Shown: positions 53,001-64,000 of the stretch, in pieces
How positions within the stretch are numbered: position 1 is the first letter of the stretch
Layout of the letters: every line of letters begins with the position of its first letter
Assembly (NCBI GenBank): GCA_028023455.1
Contig: JAQFVV010000185.1
Location: 1,503,239-1,567,238 of the forward strand
Direction: 5' to 3'
DNA: 64,000 bases
Source: Epiperipatus broadwayi
Taxonomy: Eukaryota > Onychophora > Udeonychophora > Euonychophora > Peripatidae
The notes under the pieces: model-generated
The model's database searches: none
The model's input: only the letters and a program-made list of their open reading frames with translations
Told to the model about the DNA's origin: nothing
Program-made: the position numbers and the translations under genes

Positions 53001-53298
53001 CAAAATGTTAGTATAATATTTATTTTCTGAAAAGAATAAAGTGATTAAATTCAGATTTTCTTTTTTTAAAAAAATTACTCTTAGAAGAAGACAAGTAAAA
53101 AAAAGTGAGATGAAACACCAGTTTATAATTACATGTAGAATTTTATATTTTAAATATAATTTTGTTAGTTTTAAGTAATATGAACAATAATTTATATGCT
53201 CTTAAAAACCTGAGTTAACACAAATATAATTCTACTAATTTAATATTTTTATTAGCAATGCATTGTTATTGTTCTTATGTATTTCATTTTATTATACT

Positions 53299-53323
53299 TT
53301 ATATATATATATATATATATATA

Positions 53324-53359
<36 letters not shown>
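53299..53359. repeat. (TA)n microsatellite
   Basis: About 30 units with one CTA interruption. It marks the left edge of the 399 bp array. Confidence 0.95.
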
Positions 53360-53360
<1 letters not shown>

Positions 53361-53361
<1 letters not shown>

Positions 53362-54994
53362 TTGATGGTGTTTTTGGTAGAACGCCATCTGTTGACATAA
53401 ATACAACTGTTAACAAGTTTTTAACTTGATTTTGTTTTTCATAAATGTACCTTTGAGGTCTTTCTTGCAATGATATATATTGCAGAGGCTTCTACTATGT
53501 GGTGATGCTGAAGTGATATCAGACCCATGTAGCTATCTGGCTTGCTATGCTGAGTTCGAAGACATTAACGTGTCTAAAAAATTCACGCTTGCAAGCTGAA
53601 TAGAAACTGTTTCATAAACGCTCAGAGTTTGTGTTTAGATCTAGTTCTTATTCCTGTCTTTCACTGATGATAGCAAATAGCTTGAAATCATGATCTGAAA
53701 GTGGAATTAAAGTTAGAGATAGTGAATGCATTCTCTGATGTTTATATAAACGAAATACGCTTGACGGTGTTTTTGGTAGAACGCCATCTGTTGACATAAA
53801 TACAAGCATTAACAAGTTTTTAACTTGATTTTGTTTTTCATAAATGTACCTTTGAGGTCTTTCTTGCAATGATATATATTGCAGAGGCTTCTACTATGTG
53901 GTGATGCTGAACTGATATCAGACCCATGTAGCTATCTGGCTTGCTATACTGAGTTCGAAGACATTAACGTGTCTAAAAAATTCATGCTTGCAAGCTGAAT
54001 AGAAACTGTTTCATAAACGCTCAGAGTTTGTGTTTAGATCTAGTTCTTATTCCTGTCTTTCACTGACGATAGCAAATAGCTTGAAATCATGATCTGAAAG
54101 TGGAATTAAAGTTAGAGATAGTGAATGCATTCTCTGATGTTTATGTAAACGAAATACACTTGATGGTGTTTTTGGTAGAACACCATCTGTTGACATAAAT
54201 ACAAGCGTTAACAAGTTTTTAACTTGGTTTTTGTTTTTCATAAATATACCTTTGAGGTCTTTCTTGCAATGATATATATTGCAGAGGCTTCTACTATGTG
54301 GTGATGCTGAAGTGATATCAGACCCATGTAGCTATCTGGGTTGCTATGCTGAGTTCGAAGACATTAACGTGTCTAAAAAATTCACGCTTGCAAGCTGAAT
54401 AGAAACTGTTTCATAAACGCTCAGAGTTTGTGTTTAGATCTAGTTCTTATTCCTGTCTTTCACTGACGATAGCAAATAGCTTGAAATCATGATCTGAAAG
54501 TGGAATTAAAGTTAGAGATAGTGAATGCATTCTCTGATGTTTATGTAAACGAAATACGCTTGACGGTGTTTTTGGTAGAACGCCATCTGTTGACATAAAT
54601 ACAAGCATTAACAAGTTTTTAACTTGATTTTGTTTTTCATAAATGTACCTTTGAGGTCTTTCTTGCAATGATATATATTGCAGAGGCTTCTACTATGTGG
54701 TGATGCTGAACTGATATCAGACCCATGTAGCTATCTGGCTTGCTATGCTGAGTTCGAAGACATTAACGTGTCTAAAAAATTCATGCTTGCAAGCTGAATA
54801 GAAACTGTTTCATAAACGCTCAGAGTTTGTGTTTAGATCTAGTTCTTATTCCTGTCTTTCACTGATGATAGCAAATAGCTTGAAATCATGATCTGAAAGT
54901 GGAATTAAAGTTAGAGATAGTGAATGCATTCTCTGACGTTTATGTAAACAAAATATGCTTGATGGTGTTTTTGGTAGAACGCCATCTGTTGACA
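53361..54994. repeat. 399 bp tandem array, four units plus a terminal fragment
   Basis: The landmark CTTGAYGGTGTTTTTGGTAG starts at 53361, 53760, 54159, 54559 and 54958, giving periods of 399, 399, 400 and 399. The array ends exactly at CCATCTGTTGACA followed by (TA)n, the same end as the palindrome at 12.4 kb. Units are highly similar and share variants in an alternating pattern (GAAGTGATATC in units 1 and 3, GAACTGATATC in 2 and 4). A 73-codon minus-strand frame recurs in units 2-4 with only minor changes; unit 1 keeps its start and the third unit's copy is shortened. Confidence 0.92.
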
Positions 54995-55009
54995 TATATA
55001 TATATACAA

Positions 55010-57000
55010 AATTGATATATTAGTTTTAAGAATACATTTTATTTGTAAACTTATATTTTTATGAAATAATTCAAAATTTGTGAAAATATAATAAAGATTT
55101 AAGATTAATTTGGTAAAGTTGGAAATTTAATTCAATTAAATCTAGTGATTATCAAACAAAATATGAACAGCTAAAAAGTCAACAAATTATTTATCATTTT
55201 GTATAAAATGCACTTTTAAATAATTTCACTTTGTCCATCATGTTGTATTTTACATGCCATTAGTTTTTAGTCCCATCTTTAAATCTTGGCATGGAAGATA
55301 ATTTTAAATCAAGGCCAGTTACAATTTTAACAAATCTAGTTTTGTTATTATTAATTTAATTTTCTTTTGAAATCTAAGACATAGTTACAAAGAAAATATT
55401 ATTTCCAAAGAGTCTTCTTATAAAATTTTAAATTGTTCATATGAGAAAGAACATTAAAAAAATGTATTGTCTTTTAAAAATAATTATTTATACTGAAATC
55501 TGGTGATAAGAAAATATATTTCAAAATATATAATTCATTTTGACATTCTGATTATTTATCAAGCCCACAGAAAATCATGTAAATGCCATATAATACAAAA
55601 TAATATAGTATGTGACAAATTTGTTGTGTGAAAAACATATTGTTGAACAACATCAAATAGGTATAAATTGATCTGAAACAAGCAAGTATGTCATTCCATT
55701 TTAATGATATCCAGGCAGTCTAGTCATTTTTTGTTTATATAAAGACTCATCTCAAGAATCACTGGGATAGTGATTCCATACTGAAAACAAAAACTGCTGG
55801 TTAAACTGTTTTTCACTACAAGATTGATAACTATATCTTACTGACCACTTACTAATATTAATTAATACTTCACTTATAACAGCAAGTATGAAAATTTTAT
55901 CTAGCAAAAAAATTATCTACAATATGTGGGTAGATGACCAAAAACTGCACCAGCCAAAATACTCAGGAAAGTACAGTCACTTCCAGAAATTAACACTGAA
56001 GTTGGTCCAAAGCAACAATGCCGGAAAAATATGAACAGCCTCATAAGTGCTACCAAAGACCTATTAATACTACACCCTATTAAAAATTACCAATGATGTT
56101 GTATTTCATCTCTAACATCACCCATGCCTAGTACCAAAGGAGAGGAGAAATCATGAAGACAATTATAAATATATATTAAAGAAAGATTATCTACAAAATC
56201 TGTAGTTTGTAACTGTTTTCACACAGTTCATATTTTGTATAGTATTTATAGTTTTGAGTATATCCACAACAGTTTTTATATATTCTTTGCTAATACATTA
56301 TTCAATTATTTTTTTATTAATCCATTTAGTTTATATTTGCTTATTGAACTTTTTCCAAATATAATGTGTTCAGTATCAAATATGCTTGTAACATTGACAA
56401 CCCTGAGAAATTATGCAATCCACTGGGGACATGCAGAAATTGTGATAATAATTTGTAAATGATAATGATCTTGTGTTATTATTGTATTTTTCAAAAGTAA
56501 ACTTTTTATTTAGAAGATTTAGTGCCTTAAAGATTCATTTTCTGCTTAATTTATTGGCACTAAGAAACAAATAATATACCTTAGGAGCACTTGTACTTAG
56601 CTTATAAATCATCATTATTATCACCATATATTTGAAATGAATCATTTTATTCCAATTTTATTAACCATTCAACTTTCACCATAGTTAATATTTATTTGAA
56701 TCAAAATTTAAGGGAATATTTAAGATATTATTGTATATCTTTGATTTCTATTTTAAACTGTATTACTCTGAAATAAATAAAGTACATATTTTGTGCAAAC
56801 AATGTTATGGCTTGAACAGCCTCCTTTCTTATTCTTAAATTTTCCCTTTGTACCATCATGTAATGTGATAGATATTAGTGTTAAGAATAAAGTTAGCATA
56901 TTGTGGTGTATAATAAAAACAAGCAATGAATGAGAAATAATATTACCAAATTTATAAAAAAAATGTATGTACCAATATTGTATGCATGTTTAATATGTGA
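55010..57000. other. AT-rich DNA with part of an unidentified repeat
   Basis: 55648-55700 resembles 63947-64000. 55900-56170 is somewhat GC-richer, with a broken plus-strand frame (VDDQKLHQPKYSGKYSHF). No family was recognised. The 75-codon frame at 56235-56462 is unsupported. Confidence 0.4.
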
Positions 57001-57015
57001 CAGTATATATATATA

Positions 57016-60000
57016 TTGTAACGATCCGGAGAATGCGACTTAACGTAAACTGCACTACGGGGCGCCATCTAGGCATTTGAACCTAGAAAAATTTATAAAG
57101 TAGGCAGATACGTAAGTAAAAAAAAAAAAAATTTTTTTTTTTTTTTTTAAATTTTGATTCCGGTCGTTAGCCCATGTCACTAGCTCAGTGGAATAGCAGA
57201 GATTTAATAAAATAATCTAAGAGTATATATAAAAAAAGAATAAAATAAGCCACTGCCAGTAATTAACATACAAACATTTATTTATGCACATATATATAAG
57301 ATTTAAAATTATTTTAGTATTAGTTTTACATTTTAACATTATTTTTAACTTTACCTTAGATTTTAATTTACATTTTAATTTCTATTATATTATAAGTTTA
57401 CATTTTAATTAAGTTCGCACAGATGGGATTATAAAAGCTTGTTATAATAAGTTGCTATAGATCGGTTACATAGATTACACGGTTAAAAACATTCCAAAGT
57501 AAACATAAGCGATCAAAATATAAAATTATTGATTACTGACAATTGCGGAGGGAAATTTATATGTAACCCAATAGTATTCACCATAAGATACTTGCATTGT
57601 CACCAATAACTTAAAAGACATCCGAATAAATACATTTTAGATACTCACCGTAAGGTATCATTATTTATCGAATGTCTATATATTTTGATCAAATATGAAA
57701 ACGCAAAACATAGTTAACCGATAAACAATCCATGCAAGCATCTATAAACAACTTAAATTTAATGCATTTTTATTTAGGGTCGAGCATGAATACTACATAG
57801 ATTTGCATTGAAATTAAAATATTCTATCCCTATTTAACCTTAGGCTAAAATTCGTAGTCAAACTGGCATCAATTCATCTGATATATCGATGTATTCAATG
57901 TAATAAAATACGACAGCACAAAAGGTTAAAAGAAGAAATTGCCTCTTATGAGATAGGAATATTACATCTATCTCTAAAGAAGAGCAATAAAACAAAAAAC
58001 TCCATAGAAAGGAACTGTGGTATCCAACTTATAATTCCTTCCATAGGCAAACGGAAGTGTGCGGCGTATGAAGCGATTCTGCCCGTGGCGAATCAATATT
58101 ACATCTACTAATCACACCAATATATCCAATCCATTGACCCAATTTAACCACGAAACAAATAACCTAAGATTACCCTCCCCTAATATAACTTTACAAATCT
58201 ATACAGCCATTCACACCCGACTTAAGTTTAACATTTATATAATTTAACTTAACGGAAAACAAAAATCATAATAAAACTTAAAGAACAAAAAATAAATAAA
58301 TGGAAATGATTTTACAAAATAAATACATTAAATAAAATTATAACTAATTAATAAATAATGTTGGTCAGATAGAATAATATTGCAATTATTTAAATCTGGA
58401 AAGTTTTTAATTTACTGTTCATAAATTTTAAAGTTCTTACGGTTATTTAAATAGTTCATCTTCATATATTCCTTGCCGTTTGAACGTGAATTCCCACGTC
58501 GTCCGAAGATTGGTATCCTGTTGGCCGATTTATTTATCCATCCGGAGATTTTTTAGTGTAGTTGGTCCTCAATGTAGAAACGATGGCTCATTTTTCTTCC
58601 TTTCTTAACAGAACTGAAGGGATTGAAGCTGTGCGTCTTTTTCAATCCCCTCAGCACTAACACCTAGCTGTTACATCATAATAATCATCAATAACTAGTC
58701 ACTAATTAATAATTTCCAAAATTTTTCCTTTTATACGTATTCGAAGGATTGACTTAACATTATGTCATCAATGAGATGATCCTTTTCGTTGAGGTCCGAT
58801 TTCCAAATGGATTTATTTCATTTGCTGAAAGTTTCTATTGTTTTCATTATTAATTTGATTTAAACTTACAAAAAGTCAGATGAAAAGTTAGATAAGAGAA
58901 GAAAGAGATTTTAGCTTGACAAATGGAAGCACTAAGCCTTGGCCCGGACCATAACGAAAAAACAGATTAGTGACATTTTGTTCAGTGAATCCTTGTGGAT
59001 AATATAAAAAGGAGAAATATTGAGTATTGGGCAGTTCCAGCTGTTTGTTTCGAGAGTGGTGATAGAGACGCAATATCACACACTCTCTCTCTATTTTAAA
59101 AAATGAACTGATTGTGATACCGAAAGGAACCAGCTAATGCTACCTCCGGAACATCTGACCGGGTTTCAAACAAGGACTCCATGGAAAAACAAGAACCTGG
59201 ACTCTTCTTCCGTAAGCTGTTAACAATGAACTTAAAAAGTTTTTTAAATAATCAAGAACTTTCGTCAAGTTAAACAAATTAATAAACAAGCCGACTTATT
59301 TAAAATGGACTCTTATCTGATTTTTTGTAAGTTTAAATCAAATTAATAATGGTTAATTTTATATCTTTCCCGATTGTGAAAAGAATCATTTCCCTTTTAA
59401 TATTTTTAGGTGTAGTAATATTTTATTGGAGAAATTATTAAATGCATTACATTTAAGTTGTCTATAGACGCTTGCATGGATTCGTTTGCGGTTAATTAGA
59501 TTTTGGTTTTCATATTTGATCAAAATATATAGACATTCGATAAATAATGATACCTTACGGTGAGTATCTAAAATGTATTTATTCGGATGTCTTTTAAGTT
59601 ACTGGTGACAACGCAAGTATCTTATGGTGAATACTATTGGGTTACTTATAAGTTTCCCTCTACGATTGTCGGTATCAGTAATTTTGTATTTTGATCGTTT
59701 ATGTTTATTTTGAAATGTTTTTGACCGTGGAATCTGTGTAATCGATCTATACCCAACATTTTTAAATAAATCTGTGCGAACGTATATAAATGTTAAAATT
59801 AAGTTGGGCGCGAATGGCTATATAGTTTTGTAAAGTTGTATTAAGGGAGGGTAATCTTAGGTTATTCATTTCGTAGTTGAATTGGTTCAATGGATTGGAT
59901 ATATTTGTGTAATTAGTAAATGTAGTATGAGATCCGCTACGGGCAGGATTATAGATATACGCCACACACCCTCTGTTTGCCTATGGATGGGTTTGTAAGT

Positions 60001-60676
60001 CGGCAGAAGACCGCAGTCCATTCCTATGGAGTTTTTAGTTTATTGAGCTACTTGCCCACAGATGTCACATTCCTGTTGGTGGAGAGTCAATGTCTTCTCT
60101 ATTTCTACTTATTGTTCAGATGTACATTCCTGACAATATAGTATTTTGTGTTGTCGTATCATGCTACATTGAATACATGAATGTATCAGATGGATTGGCA
60201 CCAGTTGATTGCGAAATTTGTTGCCTAAGGTTAAATCAGGGAAGAATATTTTCCTTTCAAATGCAGACCTATGTAGTCCATTCATACTCGATCCTCTAAA
60301 TAAAATATTAAACATTATAGCAAGCTATTTTAAATGTAAAATTAAAAATTAAGATAAAAATCTAAATGTTAAACTTATTCCTCGAATTTAGAATGATTTT
60401 ATATGTGCGTAAATAAATATTTTTCTGTGTTAATTTCTGGCAGTGGCTTTTATTATTTTTTTATATTTATATCTAAGATTATATATTTTATTATCTCTGC
60501 GTCTCCACTGAGCTAGTGACAATGGGCTAACGATCTAAAGATGTAAATAAAGTGGAATCCTAACAGCGCGTATCTGCCTACTTTATAAATTTTTCTAGGC
60601 TCAAATGCCTAGATGGCGCCCTTTGGTAGTGCGGTGCGGTGCGATGCGATCTCCCACTTCGTTTGGATCGTTATAA
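57016..60676. mobile_element. 3.66 kb foldback element with long rearranged inverted arms
   Basis: The ends read TTGTAACGATCC on the left and TTATAACGATCC on the right (reverse complement), followed on both sides by GGCGCCATCTAGGCATTTGA. Flanks are (TA)n. CTAGCTCAGTGG is 164 nt from the left end (57180) and 160 nt from the right end (60505-60516, inverted), as in the LTR-like copies. Block 57418-57760 is the inverse of 59440-59785. Block 57980-58250 is the inverse of 59780-60060, so block order differs between arms. The centre (58260-59440) is single-copy, with an unrecognised 63-codon minus frame. Confidence 0.75.
57121..57149. repeat. Adjacent poly(A) and poly(T) runs
   Basis: An A-run is followed directly by a T-run within the left arm, forming a small hairpin. 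Confidence 0.9.
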
Positions 60677-60689
60677 TATATATATATAT

Positions 60690-63210
60690 TCTAACCTCTC
60701 TATTTTGCTACATTATTATATTGTAAATAATATACAATTTTAATAAAAATTTCAAATTTTATATAATATCTAATAGCAACCTATTATCTAATTTATATAA
60801 AAAAAGTTTAAATACACTGTTTGGGTAGTAATAAACTTAAGTAAATTTTCTTTGAAACAATATATAATTTAATTAAGTTATAAATTTGAAATACAACATG
60901 TTATTTATTTTAAAATAAAAGTAAATAATAGTTAAAATTATATAAAATATTTTAATCAGCAGTTATGATTAATAAAGATTTATATTTTTTTATAATTACT
61001 AATGGTCAAATTAAAATTGCTATTTATTTATTTTTTTAAATCATTTAATTAATAATGAGATAAAAGAATAATGAAGTGTGTGTAGATAGGTGGGCAGACA
61101 CATCCATGTAATAATAAATTCAATTTACTTCCTGACCCTGAATTGAATTTATTACTTATTAAAATGAAATGTTATATTTGATTTAATTGTATCAATTTCA
61201 TAAAAACTTTCTAAAATTAATAGTTATAATAATAATAATGTAAATTATAAACTTTATATATTAAAATTTAAATTGAAACAATAAGTATTTATTATTAAAA
61301 TATTAATTTAAATGTTGCATTAATATAATTATAAAAATATATTATTTAATAATACTAGTTATAAAATCATTTTTAAAAGTCTATACAAAATAATTAATGC
61401 TCAATTTTTATCAAGTGGCTGAAAGTAATTAACCAATCAGATAGTGGGATTTTTTTATAAATTAAGGCTGAGCAGATGAAGTAGGGGAGGAAATAAAAAA
61501 AAGTTCAAGGAAAAACTATATTACTTTTGTTTTAAGATTATAAATATAAGTTTATTGAAATGTTAATATTTTAACCTTAAAAGTCATAGTAGTAAGTTGT
61601 AAAAAGCATGCAATATATCTTTAAAAGTTTACACATTTATTTCACTATGGAATAGAAAGTGAAAATGTTCTCATGGATATACTACAGGAGCTGACTGAAA
61701 ACTTGTGGTAATGGAAGGAACTAAAATATTTAAAAATATAAAAAATTATTTGAAAAAAAAAACCTTGCAGCATATCAAATTATTGTTTATTTAGAACAAT
61801 GCAAAGGATGCAGAAGAAATTTATTTTTATTAATTTTCATATGCAGAATGATAGAAAACATTTTCTACTAACTCTAATTATTAGCAGTTATAAATATAAT
61901 GACTTCTCTTTAGTGAAACTATTAACATTTCCTGATAATGACTTTAGTAGGATGATAATAGGTTTTAAACTTTAAAAGGAAAATATATAGTACAGAATAA
62001 TTTTATGAAAAATTTATTTTCCCATTGAAATTTGATCTAAGTAATAATTCGTAGTTGTATTAACATATTAAATATGGATTATTGAGGAAGAGACTTAGAA
62101 CTTTATAATTCTAGTAGAAAATATTATTGGAATTATTAACATGTTAAATGAGAATGATTTGGAGAATTCTAGAACTGTATAATTCTGCTGTAAATATTTT
62201 TAAAGTTGAAAGAAAGGAGAATTTTAAAATCTAATAAATGTCTTTATTAAATATTAACCGTTTCAAGGTCTGTATTTTCTAATGTTTTTCTTTGTCTCAC
62301 ACATCAACATAAAATATATAATAAAATGATTATTACTTATCTGAAAATATTAAATTGGACTTTGTTTGATAGATATTTTTTGTGTACTACTGAAATAAAT
62401 TTTAAATGTTCACATTTTGTTTCTGTAAATATTACAAAATTAGATTGTAAGCAAAACAAAGAATTTAGATGTCATCATTTCTAGAAAAATTATTTTAAGT
62501 TTATAAAATCAATGAAATATTTATTAATTCTTATTATTTTTAAACATCCAAATGAATATTTATTTATTTCTCTTATATCTAATGAATTATGCTTTAAACG
62601 TTTAAAATTTTTGAATATTTATCACAAAATTGGAATATTTTCATAAATATAAATAAATTGCTTATATAGAAACTAAGCTTGTAAATTGCTTCAGGCCATG
62701 CTTAGATCCATTTCTAATATAATATTATATTTTTGAAAATAAAGTATTTCAAGTCAAAATAAGCTATTAATAATTTATATGTCTTGATAAATAATAAATA
62801 TACTGTAAATTATTTTTAAAAAATATTTAAAATCATAATAAATTCACAAATAAATAAGTTTTTGGTCTTTGGAACTATTTACTTTAAACAATGTCATAAA
62901 ATGCCTAACATTTTACAGCCTTGGCAACAGACAATGCCTGAACATGTCAGGGTGGGGCTTATGTCTATGATAAGAGTGGGAAATTTGAATTTCCTACATT
63001 GTACCACAAAGTTTTCAGTGAAAATTTAATATAGTAAAATATACTACTGTACACACATTTTAACTTATAATACTTATGAAAAAATTCACCAGAATGTGAA
63101 CTGTTCAAAAGTCAAAATTCTGACATCCCACTAAATCAAAAGGTTAAAATTAACATGTATTAAGCATGAAGGAATTTTTGTCAATAATATAAAAAGTATG
63201 AAATTTTAAA
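60690..63210. other. AT-rich DNA, no supported gene
   Basis: No coding region. A patch at 62920-63000 is GC-richer (CCTGAACATGTCAGGGTGGG) but uninterpreted. Confidence 0.5.
61112..61154. repeat. 14 bp perfect-arm hairpin
   Basis: TAATAAATTCAATT and AATTGAATTTATTA flank a 15 nt GC-richer loop. Confidence 0.8.
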
Positions 63211-63217
63211 ATAAAAA

Positions 63218-63448
<231 letters not shown>

Positions 63449-63946
63449 GATAATTAACACTCATTTAGATTTTCTTCATCTTTTCATTTATGCTAAGAAG
63501 AATGGAGAAAGTGCAGATGGGAGAGTAAAAAAATCTCTTTCATTTCAAATAACAGTTGGTAAACTTGTCATCATAGCAACAATGCTTCCCCTTGAAAATA
63601 TTTTATTCACTTCAAAGTATTGAATAAACAATAAAATAATGAATTACATGTAAGTAATGAAAAAAAATGTTTCAATGTATGCAAGAAGTTTGAATTGCAT
63701 AGGTAATAAAAATCTGAAGAATTTTGAATTCTTTTTAGTTTTTTTGTCGAATAGAGTTTTAAATAAAATATCTATTTCATTTATTTATATATTAAATCAT
63801 AATATATGTAAATTTGTTTTCCCATCATGTTAAAAAGGAAGCAAAAAAAATGTTTTTTATAATTTATCTTGTTGTCAAAAATTAGAAATCACATCTTAAT
63901 CATCTGCTCATGATGAATCAATTATTTAAAAATCATGTTATTAAAA

Positions 63947-64000
63947 AACATCAAAAAGGTATAAATATATCTAAAACAAACAACTAGGGCATTCCATTTC
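63947..64000 (+). repeat. Start of a dispersed repeat cut by the window end
   Basis: AACATCAAAAAGGTATAAAT and GGGCATTCCATTTC match 55648-55700 (CAACATCAAATAGGTATAAA, GTCATTCCATTTT). The rest lies outside the window. Confidence 0.5.

Noticed and set aside
53361-54994. CRISPR-like array
   Set aside because: Units are 399 bp and continuous with no unique spacers; this is a eukaryotic tandem satellite.

Overview
This window is extremely AT-rich eukaryotic DNA (I judge about a quarter G+C, not counted), almost certainly from an invertebrate animal. The evidence is the repeat content: RTE-clade LINE remnants, a Penelope-like element with GIY-YIG endonuclease, a decayed Ty3/mag-like Gag, and long (TA)n and (TTA)n microsatellites. 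I cannot name the phylum. No intact protein-coding gene, rRNA or convincing tRNA is visible. Most longer reading frames are microsatellite translations or transposon fragments.

Layout. 1-2.6 kb is AT-rich with no feature. 2.7-3.2 kb is the C-terminal end of a LINE polyprotein. 3.36-3.52, 6.36-6.95 and 46.57-46.91 kb are three hairpin repeats of one family, each between 11-13 bp direct repeats. 4.05-6.04, 10.31-12.40, 39.59-42.14 and 49.00-51.71 kb are four long LTR-like repeats (TG at one end; CA at the other end of the three complete copies), usually abutting (TA)n. 57.02-60.68 kb appears to be two first halves of the same superfamily joined as a 3.66 kb foldback. 9.2-10.3 kb holds inverted and tandem copies of a ~460 bp repeat into which one LTR-like copy is inserted. 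16.9-18.4 kb is a broken mag-like Gag with an 18-residue coiled-coil repeat. 22-31 kb is mostly low-complexity, with one well-formed candidate 5' exon at 24.0 kb. 32.0-33.4 and 44.15-46.6 kb are degenerate RTE LINEs. 36.7-39.0 kb is an inverted pair of truncated Penelope-like elements inside one 15 bp target-site duplication. 51.9-53.0 kb contains an unidentified decayed minus-strand coding region. 53.36-54.99 kb is a 399 bp tandem array whose terminal segment also occurs as a perfect-looking palindrome at 12.4 kb.

How it fits together. The window reads as intergenic or intronic DNA built from nested transposon insertions. The RTE copy at 44 kb was interrupted near its 3' end by a hairpin element. 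The ~460 bp repeat was interrupted by an LTR-like element. (TA)n tracts sit at most LTR-like and palindrome ends. The most novel items are the LTR-like superfamily with a conserved CTAGCTCAGTGG block about 160 nt from its TG end, the TSD-flanked hairpin family, and the 399 bp array/palindrome pair.
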